DNA of 5,352 bases, from contig DAOWFD010000081.1 of assembly GCA_030638185.1 (NCBI GenBank), forward strand, positions 1-5,352, written 5' to 3'. The position numbers were made by a program, and so were the translations under genes. The notes under the pieces are model-generated. The model was not told the DNA's origin. It was given only the letters and a program-made list of their open reading frames with translations, and did no database searches. Below, piece by piece: positions 1 through 5,304 of the stretch. Every line of letters begins with the position of its first letter. Position 1 is the first letter of the stretch. Source of the stretch: Candidatus Aegiribacteria sp. Lineage in GTDB: Bacteria; Fermentibacterota; Fermentibacteria; Fermentibacterales; JCC-6.

Positions 1-1281
1 AAGATTCCGGAGCTCCGGAAGAAAATATTCTATACTTTCCTTCTGCTCGCGGTTTACAGGGTGGGTGGTCACATTCCTGTTCCTGGAATTGATGCTAACG
101 CTCTCAATCAGGCTTTCAGTCAGGGTGGCGGACTTATGGGTATGTATGACCTGTTTGTAGGAGGAGCTCTCAGAAGAGCTTCCGTTTTTGCCCTTGGTAT
201 AATGCCGTATATCTCAGCATCGATCATCATACAGCTTCTGACTTCGGTATTCCCCTATTTTGAGAGACTCAAGAAGGAAGGCGAAGCCGGACGGCAGAAA
301 ATAACGGAGATCACCAGGTATGGTACGGTTCTGCTTGCGATGATACAGGGGCTGGGGATTTCACAGTACCTTATCGGCCTTAACAGCCAGGGAATGTTGA
401 TAGTACCGAATCCGGGTATAGGATTTACTATTCAGACAGTGGTAACTTTCATAACCGGTACGATATTCGTCATGTGGCTCGGTGAACGAATAACGGAACG
501 TGGTATAGGCAACGGCATCAGTCTTATAATATTCGCCGGTATCGTAGGCAGGCTTCCAGGGGCGTTAGTATCCGTCTATCAGGACGTGTTCGTTCTTCAG
601 CAGACCGGTTTCATAACGGCGATCTTCCTGGGTGTCTTCATGTTTGCTGTTGTGGCATTTGTTGTACTCATGACTGAATCACAACGAAGGATACCTGTTA
701 CCTACGCCAAGCAGGTAAGGGGTCGAAAAGTTTACGGCGGACAGAGTACTCATATACCACTGAGATTGAATACCGCCGGTGTTATACCGGTTATTTTCGC
801 CCAGGCGTTCATGATGTTTCCCAGCAGTATTGCGATGTTCTTTCCCAATTCAGGGATAGATACATGGGTAAACACCCATCTTGCGCCGGGGGGAGCAGTA
901 TATATCACCATATACTGCCTACTGATCATTCTTTTCGCATACGTTTATACAGCAATAACCTTCAATCCGCAGGATCTTGCCGATAACATGAAGAAGTATG
1001 GAGGTTTCATACCCGGAAGAAAACCCGGCAAAAGTACCGCAAAGTACATAGAGAAAGTACTTGTAAGGGTTACGCTCCCGGGAGCAATCTTCCTGGCTGC
1101 TATTGCAGTTATGCCCATGCTTATGACCAGGCACGCCAATGTTAACTTCATGTTCGGCGGTACAAGTCTGCTTATCGTAGTGGGTGTAGCTCTGGAAACT
1201 CTAAGGCAGATTGAGACACATCTTCTTATGAGGCACTACGACGGATTTCTGAGTAAAGGCAAGATAAGAGGAAGAAGGTAA
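1..1281 (+). CDS. secY: Protein translocase subunit SecY, missing only its extreme N-terminus
   Basis: Central channel subunit of the SecYEG translocon in the inner membrane; it passes unfolded proteins from SecA or the ribosome across or into the membrane. The frame is open from base 1, and the first visible residues (KIPELRKKIF) match the start of the family just before the first membrane helix, so about 15 residues lie upstream. The GTG at 61 is internal, not the start. All ten membrane helices can be placed in the 426 visible residues. The plug/TM2 region (GGALRRASVFALGIMPYISA) is near-perfect, followed by MWLGERITERGIGNGIS (TM4-5), the cytoplasmic loop QRRIPVTYAKQ...GRKVYGGQSTHIPL (TM6-7), FNPQDLADNMKK (TM8-9) and GGTSLLIVVG (TM10). 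Oddity: the usual GIRPG of the TM8-9 loop reads GRKPG (visible residues 339-343), placing Lys where the critical Arg usually lies. adk begins 2 bases after the stop. Identity is certain. Confidence 0.98.
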   Translation, partial: KIPELRKKIFYTFLLLAVYRVGGHIPVPGIDANALNQAFSQGGGLMGMYDLFVGGALRRASVFALGIMPYISASIIIQLLTSVFPYFERLKKEGEAGRQKITEITRYGTVLLAMIQGLGISQYLIGLNSQGMLIVPNPGIGFTIQTVVTFITGTIFVMWLGERITERGIGNGISLIIFAGIVGRLPGALVSVYQDVFVLQQTGFITAIFLGVFMFAVVAFVVLMTESQRRIPVTYAKQVRGRKVYGGQSTHIPLRLNTAGVIPVIFAQAFMMFPSSIAMFFPNSGIDTWVNTHLAPGGAVYITIYCLLIILFAYVYTAITFNPQDLADNMKKYGGFIPGRKPGKSTAKYIEKVLVRVTLPGAIFLAAIAVMPMLMTRHANVNFMFGGTSLLIVVGVALETLRQIETHLLMRHYDGFLSKGKIRGRR

Positions 1282-1283
1282 CC

Positions 1284-1919
1284 ATGCGGATAACCTTCTT
1301 TGGACCACCGGGCTCCGGAAAGGGCACACAGGCGGACAGGATTTCCGCCTACTTTGACCTGCAGCATATCTCAACGGGTATGCTTTGCAGAGAAGAGATC
1401 AAAAGCGGTTCAGAGTTGGGAAAACGCATTCGCGAGATCGTTGAATCGGGATATCTTGTCAGCGATGGGATAATTAACGAAGAGGTTTTCAACAAAATAG
1501 AGAACATCGATAGTTTTCTTCTTGATGGTTATCCCAGGAATCTGTCACAGGCGAAGTTTCTTGACGAATTCCTTGAGAATGCAGGTAAACCTCTTTCCGG
1601 TGCTGTTTTCATTCACATTCCTGACGAAGAGGTCATAAGCAGACTTACAGGAAGACTTGTTTGCGCCTGTTCAAACGGAAGCGGGAATATAATCAGTAAC
1701 CGCCGCAAAGAAGGGGATATCTGCCCGGTATGCGGAGAACCTTTTATGAAACGCAGTGATGATAGCCTGGAAATTCTGAAAAACAGGCTTCGACATTACC
1801 ACAATCTTACCAGACACCTGGAGAGTTACTACAAAAACAGACTTCTTGAGATCGATGGTCTTGGTACCGTAGATCAGGTTAACGAACGAATCAGAAAAGA
1901 ACTGATGGTATGGGAATAA
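1284..1919 (+). CDS. adk: Adenylate kinase with an atypical zinc-type lid
   Basis: Cytoplasmic enzyme converting ATP + AMP to two ADP. The 211-residue length is typical of the long, lid-containing form. The P-loop GPPGSGKGT is at residues 7-15. The AMP-site motif is STGMLCR (30-36), where STGD is usual, so Met33 replaces Asp while Arg36 is kept. DGYPR with Arg85 follows, then the phosphate-binding arginines Arg120 and Arg124 around the lid hinge, and RSDD (157-160) with Arg168. The lid has four cysteines as in zinc-binding forms: Cys127, Cys129, Cys147 and Cys150. The first pair is spaced C-x-C instead of C-x2-C, and the usual YHxxFNPP segment is absent (GNIISNRR at 134-141). The ATG is 2 bases after the secY stop, with a purine-rich GAGGAAGAAGG (1268-1278) inside secY as ribosome site. 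The end overlaps map by 10 bases, which implies coupled translation. Since the catalytic residues are kept, I infer an active enzyme. Confidence 0.95.
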   Translation: MRITFFGPPGSGKGTQADRISAYFDLQHISTGMLCREEIKSGSELGKRIREIVESGYLVSDGIINEEVFNKIENIDSFLLDGYPRNLSQAKFLDEFLENAGKPLSGAVFIHIPDEEVISRLTGRLVCACSNGSGNIISNRRKEGDICPVCGEPFMKRSDDSLEILKNRLRHYHNLTRHLESYYKNRLLEIDGLGTVDQVNERIRKELMVWE

Positions 1920-2653
1920 TTACCGGTGGTGATATTGATCTCATGAAGGAATCCGGCAGGATAGTCAGACTTGCTCTTGACGAGATGATATCCTTCATCG
2001 AACCCGGGGTTACTACAAAGGAGATAGAAGCTGTAGGCAGGAAAGTAATCGAAGCCGAGGGGGCAACACCATCGTTCCTTGGTTTCAACGGTTATCCGGC
2101 GGCAGTCTGTATTTCCATTAACCAAGAGGTTGTTCACGGTATTCCTTCCGGGAACCGAAGAGTAATGGATGGAGATCTGGTCAGTATTGATGTCGGAGCC
2201 TATAAGGGCGGTTTCCACGGAGATGCAGCAGACACAGTGGTTATTGGTCTGGCTGACCCAAGGGCAATGCTGCTGGTAAGAACGGTATACGAAGCCCGGG
2301 ACAAGGGTATCGAAGCCGCAAGGCCGGGGAACACCCTGGGTGATATTGGTTCAGCGATTCAGGATCATGTGGAAGCTCAGGGATTCAGTGTTGTCAGGGC
2401 ACTTGTTGGTCATGGCATCGGCAGGAAGCTTCACGAGCCGCCCCAGGTACCCAACTTCGGCAGAGCAGGAAGAGGTATGAAACTTGCAGAGGGGCTTACT
2501 CTGGCCATTGAACCGATGATTACTATCGGCGGATACAGAGTCAAGACACTGCATGACAACTGGACCGTTGTTACCGCTGATGGCAGTCTCTCTGCCCATG
2601 CTGAGCACTCGATTGTAGTGTGCGGTGAGGAGCCGCTGATATTGACGGCATGA
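1910..2653 (+). CDS. map: Type I methionine aminopeptidase
   Basis: Removes the initiator methionine from nascent proteins in the cytosol when the second residue is small. The 247-residue length and start (MGIITGGDIDLMKESGRI) fit the short bacterial class Ia form without an N-terminal extension. All five metal ligands of the pita-bread fold are visible: Asp94 (SIDVGAY), Asp105 (GFHGDAADT), His168 (GHGIGRKLHEPP), Glu201 (AIEPM) and Glu232 (HAEHS). The substrate-contacting histidines are His76 (VVHGIPS) and His175. The ATG lies inside the end of adk and overlaps it by 10 bases; only a weak purine stretch (AGAAAAGA, around 1893-1900) precedes it, so translation probably relies on ribosomes finishing adk. 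The secY-adk-map order is the classic one in many bacteria. No catalytic residue is missing. Confidence 0.97.
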   Translation: MGIITGGDIDLMKESGRIVRLALDEMISFIEPGVTTKEIEAVGRKVIEAEGATPSFLGFNGYPAAVCISINQEVVHGIPSGNRRVMDGDLVSIDVGAYKGGFHGDAADTVVIGLADPRAMLLVRTVYEARDKGIEAARPGNTLGDIGSAIQDHVEAQGFSVVRALVGHGIGRKLHEPPQVPNFGRAGRGMKLAEGLTLAIEPMITIGGYRVKTLHDNWTVVTADGSLSAHAEHSIVVCGEEPLILTA

Positions 2654-2670
2654 TGATAATTACCAATGAT
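2642..2670 (+). promoter_or_regulatory. Possible internal promoter ahead of infA
   Basis: TTGACG (2642-2647, five of six bases of a -35 box) lies 17 bases before AATGAT (2665-2670, four of six of a -10 box). This is at the map-infA junction, where the 50-base gap is only about 30% G+C. Transcription would start near 2677, giving infA a short leader that keeps its ribosome site at 2691-2696. The -35 box lies within the last codons of map. An alternative -10, TACAAT at 2682-2687, would start transcription on top of the ribosome site and is less plausible. An AT-rich gap alone can produce such matches, so this is a weak call. Confidence 0.2.
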
Positions 2671-2690
2671 ATGCGTTCTGTTACAATTTA

Positions 2691-2706
2691 GAGAGGATTA
2701 ACAGTG
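2691..2706 (+). promoter_or_regulatory. Ribosome binding site and GTG start of infA
   Basis: GAGAGG (2691-2696) is 7 bases before the GTG at 2704. This settles the start: the protein then begins MTKN and aligns with the IF1 family, and no ATG is available in this frame before codon 27, which is already deep inside the domain. Confidence 0.8.
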
Positions 2707-2922
2707 ACCAAGAATGTTCCAAGAGATGGAACTGTAGTTGATACGCTACCGAATTATCAGTGCCGTGTTGAACTTGATGGAATGAATGGACATGTGGCCC
2801 TCTGCTACATATCAGGTAAAATGCGAATGAACAATATACGGATACTGGTGGGTGACAGGGTAACGGTCGAGCTTTCTCCATACGATCTTAGCCGTGGCCG
2901 TATTACATATAGATATAAGTGA
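2704..2922 (+). CDS. infA: Translation initiation factor IF-1
   Basis: Small one-domain factor that binds the 30S A site during initiation and works with IF2 and IF3. At 72 residues it has the family's usual length and covers the whole S1-like OB fold: GTVVDTLPNYQCRVEL (9-24), NGHV (28-31), the signature ISGKMRMNNIRIL (36-48) and GDRVTVELSPYDLSRGRI (50-67). Compared with the E. coli protein it has two extra residues (Gly26, Met27) in the turn before NGH and two fewer at the N-terminus. The usual alanine-histidine before ISGKM is Cys34-Tyr35. Translation starts at GTG. The stop codon overlaps the ribosome site of rpmJ, 10 bases upstream of that gene. The position between map and rpmJ is the standard one. 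Confidence 0.97.
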   Translation: MTKNVPRDGTVVDTLPNYQCRVELDGMNGHVALCYISGKMRMNNIRILVGDRVTVELSPYDLSRGRITYRYK

Positions 2923-2932
2923 GGATCGAGCA

Positions 2933-3049
2933 ATGAAGGTACGCAGTTCAGTTAAAAAGATCTGTGAATACTGCAGAATAGTGCGCAGACGTGGGAAGGT
3001 TCATGTAATCTGTTCACGCAACCCCAAGCACAAGCAGAGACAGGGATAA
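2933..3049 (+). CDS. rpmJ: Large-subunit ribosomal protein L36 (bL36), zinc form
   Basis: The smallest ribosomal protein, 38 residues, buried in 23S rRNA of the 50S subunit. It begins MKVRSSVKKICEYC and ends PKHKQRQG, both family signatures. The zinc ligands Cys11, Cys14, Cys27 and His33 are all present, so this is the zinc-containing (C+) paralog rather than the zinc-free form made under zinc limitation in some bacteria. The start ATG is preceded by GAGGA (2921-2925) at 7 bases, which overlaps the infA stop codon and suggests coupled translation of the two genes. A 31-base gap then leads to rpsM. Confidence 0.97.
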   Translation: MKVRSSVKKICEYCRIVRRRGKVHVICSRNPKHKQRQG

Positions 3050-3064
3050 ATAGAGATCAAGGCA

Positions 3065-3083
3065 ATTACGGAGGTAATCAGTG
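3065..3083 (+). promoter_or_regulatory. rpsM ribosome binding site shown in a small hairpin loop
   Basis: GGAGGT (3070-3075) lies 5 bases before the GTG start of rpsM at 3081. It is flanked by a perfect inverted repeat, ATTAC (3065-3069) and GTAAT (3074-3078), which would place GGAG in a four-base loop. The stem has five pairs, four of them A-U, so it is weak. The ribosome site and start are well supported; the hairpin is only a possibility. Confidence 0.6.
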
Positions 3084-3446
3084 GCAAGAATCGCAGGAAT
3101 TGATCTTCCGCCTAAGAAGCATATTCTATATGCGCTGCCATACATTTATGGAATAGGTCTGGCTTCATCAAGAGACATTCTTGAGAAGGCGGGAATAGAT
3201 TTCAATGTCAAGACAGACGATCTTACAGAAACAGAAGTGGCCGCTCTCAGAAAAGTCATCGATGCAGAATACAAGGTGGAAGGTGCATTGAGGGCGGAAG
3301 TGAATATGAACAAAAAGAGGCTGATGGATATCCGGTGTTATCGCGGGATCAGGCATCGCAGGGGACTTCCGGTCCGAGGCCAGAGGACTCGTACAAACGC
3401 CCGCACCAGTAAAGGACCTAAATTCGGGCGTAAGAAAACTCGTTAG
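3081..3446 (+). CDS. rpsM: Small-subunit ribosomal protein S13 (uS13)
   Basis: Head protein of the 30S subunit; it contacts the P-site tRNA through its tail and forms bridges with the 50S subunit. It has 121 residues, close to the family norm. It starts MARIAGIDLPPKKH; the helix-turn-helix region carries YIYGIGLASSRDIL (22-35), and KRLMDIRCYRGIRHRRGLPVRGQRT runs into the basic tail TNARTSKGPKFGRKKTR. The last part (CYRGxRHRRGLPVRGQRTxTNART) is a diagnostic signature. Translation starts at GTG with a clear Shine-Dalgarno site. rpsK follows after 9 bases. The leader is just 31 bases after rpmJ, and I see no counterpart of the S4-binding pseudoknot that controls this gene in E. coli, in keeping with the absence of rpsD nearby. 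Confidence 0.98.
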   Translation: MARIAGIDLPPKKHILYALPYIYGIGLASSRDILEKAGIDFNVKTDDLTETEVAALRKVIDAEYKVEGALRAEVNMNKKRLMDIRCYRGIRHRRGLPVRGQRTRTNARTSKGPKFGRKKTR

Positions 3447-3455
3447 GAGGCGGTT

Positions 3456-3869
3456 GTGCCAAAAGGAACTAAGGCGAAGGGTAGTAGAAAAGCCACTAAA
3501 AAGAAGGCATTGAAGGTTACAGATGTTCATGGCATAGCTCATGTGAAGTCCTCGTTCAATAACACGATGATAACAATAACTGACAGAAACGGTAACGTTA
3601 TTGCCTGGGCAAGCGGAGGAACCACCGGAGTCAAAGGGACAAGAAAGGGAACCGCATTCGCCTCGGGGCAGGCAGCGGTTCAGGCTGCCGAGAAGGCAAT
3701 TGAAGCAGGGTTGAAGAAAGTGGAGATATGGGTCAGAGGGCCTGGGTCAGGACGGGAAGCCGCAGTCAGGGCTCTCCAGTCAACAAGCCTTGAGGTAACA
3801 GCTATAAAGGATCAAACCAGGATACCGCATAACGGGTGTCGTCCATCAAAGCGTCGCAGACGCGGCTAG
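3456..3869 (+). CDS. rpsK: Small-subunit ribosomal protein S11 (uS11)
   Basis: Protein of the 30S platform, near the mRNA exit where the Shine-Dalgarno duplex forms. It has 137 residues with a long lysine-rich N-terminus (about residues 1-20), then HVKSSFNNTMITITDRNGNVIAWAS (29-53), GTRKGTAFASGQAA, WVRGPGSGREAAVRAL, and the nearly universal C-terminus RIPHNGCRPSKRRRRG. The IPHNG asparagine matches the residue known to form isoaspartate in the E. coli protein. The start is GTG with AGGAGG (3445-3450) at 5 bases, overlapping the rpsM stop codon. The next gene is rpoA, not rpsD (S4) as in E. coli; S4 must be encoded elsewhere in the genome because it is essential. Confidence 0.98.
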   Translation: MPKGTKAKGSRKATKKKALKVTDVHGIAHVKSSFNNTMITITDRNGNVIAWASGGTTGVKGTRKGTAFASGQAAVQAAEKAIEAGLKKVEIWVRGPGSGREAAVRALQSTSLEVTAIKDQTRIPHNGCRPSKRRRRG

Positions 3870-3918
3870 AAGAATAATAGCCCTCTAGGGGCTTAACACA
3901 TCCGGGTTGCTAACCTGG
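3851..3918 (+). other. Cluster of potential RNA hairpins at the rpsK-rpoA junction
   Basis: Three short inverted repeats follow one another. GCGTC/GACGC (3851-3863, loop GCA) lies in the arginine codons ending rpsK. AGCCC/GGGCT (3879-3893, loop TCTAG) lies in the spacer. CCGGGTT/AACCTGG (3902-3918, loop GCT, one G-U pair) ends on the first base of the purine run forming the rpoA ribosome site. The first is probably a by-product of the codons. The last is the strongest, with seven pairs, and could affect ribosome access to rpoA. None is followed by a T run, so a simple terminator is not supported. The 61-base spacer is the longest in the window. Confidence 0.4.
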
Positions 3919-3933
3919 GAGGAGGATCAGATG
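3918..3933 (+). promoter_or_regulatory. Ribosome binding site fixing the ATG start of rpoA
   Basis: The run GGAGGAGG (3918-3925) sits 5 bases before the ATG at 3931. It decides the start: the in-frame TTG at 3907 would place this run inside the coding region, has no ribosome site of its own, and would add eight residues with no family match. Confidence 0.85.
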
Positions 3934-4881
3934 TTATATAAGAGTCTATATCTTCCGGATATGATCAAATGGGAGGAAGATTCTCTCTCCGATACATTCG
4001 GCAGGCTTGAGATCACCCCACTGGAAAGAGGTTTCGGACGGACACTGGGTAATTCCCTGAGAAGAGTGCTCCTCTCCCTGCTTGAGGGTTTCGCGCCGGT
4101 CTCTCTAAAGATCGAAGGTGTTGAGCATCAGTTTTCCACAGTTTCCGGCGTGGTTCAGGATGTAACTGAGCTGGTTCTCAATGTCAAATCTCTGATCTTC
4201 AATCTCGAGGGACAAGAAAAGGGAACCACCAGGCTGGACGTTTCCGAACAGGGAAAATTCACAGGGAAAGACCTCACTGGGGACAAGCATCTGAAAGTTA
4301 TCAACGAGGATCAGGAAATAGCACAACTGGATAGCACCGGAAAGCTTTCCATGGAGATAACTGTTGAGAAAGGGAAAGGCTTTATCCCTGCCGATGAATG
4401 GAGTATTCACGGAAAGGAAGAGAAAGCCGGGACTATCCTTCTGGATTCATGGTTCAGCCCCGTTAGAAAGGTCAACTTCCAGGTGAAGAGCGCCAGGGTT
4501 GGAGACAGAACTGATTACGATCATCTTATTATGGATATATCAACCGATGGAAGCATCGCCCCGAAAGAAGCAGTAGAAGAAGCCTGTGAGATTCTCATTG
4601 AACATCTTCAGATGATACCAGGCGGACTTGAACCGGAAGAAAAACCGGATCTTATCAAAGAGGAAAAGAACAGTAAGAACGATTTCCTGTCCTTTGCAAT
4701 TGATGATACTGACATCCCTACCAGAATCGCCAATGTTCTGAAATCGGCAGGAATTAAAACGGTAAACGATCTGCTTGAAAAGAAAAGCACGGATATTCTG
4801 AAAATTGGCGGATTTGGCCCCTCTTCTCTGGATACCGTAAACGAGGTTCTCAGGAAGCAGAATCTATTAATAGACGAATGA
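3931..4881 (+). CDS. rpoA: DNA-directed RNA polymerase subunit alpha
   Basis: The alpha subunit dimerises to nucleate assembly of RNA polymerase. It has 316 residues from the ATG at 3931 (E. coli has 329). The N-terminal domain covers about 20-228: FGRLEITPLERGFGRTLGNSLRRVLLS (23-49) is the dimer and beta-contact signature, and SARVGDRTDYDHLIMDISTDGSI (187-209) and PKEAVEEACEILIEHL (211-226) complete it. A charged linker (about 230-252) leads to the C-terminal domain (about 253-316). In that domain Arg265, Asn268, Gly296 and Ser299 of the DNA-contacting surface are kept at the same numbers as in E. coli. However, positions 297, 298 and 302 are Pro, Ser and Thr rather than Lys, Lys and Glu, and Cys269 is Val. 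The protein stops soon after the last helix (LLIDE). Upstream-DNA recognition may therefore differ; this is inference. rplQ follows after 24 bases. Confidence 0.97.
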   Translation: MLYKSLYLPDMIKWEEDSLSDTFGRLEITPLERGFGRTLGNSLRRVLLSLLEGFAPVSLKIEGVEHQFSTVSGVVQDVTELVLNVKSLIFNLEGQEKGTTRLDVSEQGKFTGKDLTGDKHLKVINEDQEIAQLDSTGKLSMEITVEKGKGFIPADEWSIHGKEEKAGTILLDSWFSPVRKVNFQVKSARVGDRTDYDHLIMDISTDGSIAPKEAVEEACEILIEHLQMIPGGLEPEEKPDLIKEEKNSKNDFLSFAIDDTDIPTRIANVLKSAGIKTVNDLLEKKSTDILKIGGFGPSSLDTVNEVLRKQNLLIDE

Positions 4882-4905
4882 CATCAAGTCATCGGGAGAA
4901 CTGAT

Positions 4906-5289
4906 ATGCGTCACAGAAAAAAAATCGCCAAGCTGGGGAGAAAGCCGGAAGCAAGAAAAAGAATGCTTCGCAACCTTGTTACCTCTCTGATAATGGAAGA
5001 GAGGATAACAACCAGTCTGGCACGGGCAAAAGCCGCACGAAGTGCTGCGGAGAAGATAATTACAAAGGGCAGAAAAGACTCGGTTCATGCGAGAAGGCAA
5101 GTTGCTGGATATGTTTACGGAAGTAAGGCGGTTCAGAAAGTCTTCAACGAGCTTGGACCCCGGTATGCGGATCGTAATGGTGGGTATACTCGTATTCTCA
5201 AGCTCGGCCCCAGGAAAGGGGATGCTGCTGAAGCATGCATTCTTGAGCTGGTTGATTCCCCTGTTCCGATTTCTTCAGACAGCAAATAG
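4906..5289 (+). CDS. rplQ: Large-subunit ribosomal protein L17 (bL17)
   Basis: Bacterial-specific 50S protein located near the peptide exit tunnel. It has 127 residues, the same as E. coli L17. Signatures are the start MRHRKKIAKLGRKPEARKRMLRNL, then ERITTSLARAKAARSAAEKIIT (32-53), and LFNELGPRF-like VFNELGPRYADRNGGYTRILKLGPRKGDAAE (79-109), ending ILELVDSPVP. The ATG is preceded by GGGAG (4894-4898) at 7 bases. The rpoA-rplQ pair is the usual end of the alpha operon. There is no terminator after it: pfkA begins 15 bases beyond the stop, in the same reading frame. Confidence 0.98.
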   Translation: MRHRKKIAKLGRKPEARKRMLRNLVTSLIMEERITTSLARAKAARSAAEKIITKGRKDSVHARRQVAGYVYGSKAVQKVFNELGPRYADRNGGYTRILKLGPRKGDAAEACILELVDSPVPISSDSK

Positions 5290-5304
5290 CGATACGGCAA
5301 AAGC

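Noticed and set aside
61..63. GTG at 61 as the start of secY
   Set aside because: The frame is open to base 1, and the upstream codons encode the conserved SecY N-terminal stretch and first membrane helix, so the gene starts before the window.
919..1151. Two minus-strand reading frames inside secY
   Set aside because: They overlap a fully conserved secY coding region, have no ribosome site or recognisable domain, and are explained by codon composition of the real gene.
3050..3080. S4-type pseudoknot controlling the alpha operon
   Set aside because: The 31-base rpmJ-rpsM gap is too short for the E. coli-like structure, and only one small stem is visible.
3168..3542. Minus-strand 124-codon frame across rpsM and rpsK
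   Set aside because: It lies opposite two highly conserved ribosomal genes, and its translation resembles no family I recognise.
3879..3893. Rho-independent terminator after rpsK
   Set aside because: The stem is only five pairs and is followed by TTAACACA, not a T run; rpoA lies just downstream and needs read-through.
3907..3930. TTG at 3907 as the rpoA start
   Set aside because: It would put the strong GGAGGAGG ribosome site inside the gene and add eight residues without family support; the ATG at 3931 is correctly spaced.
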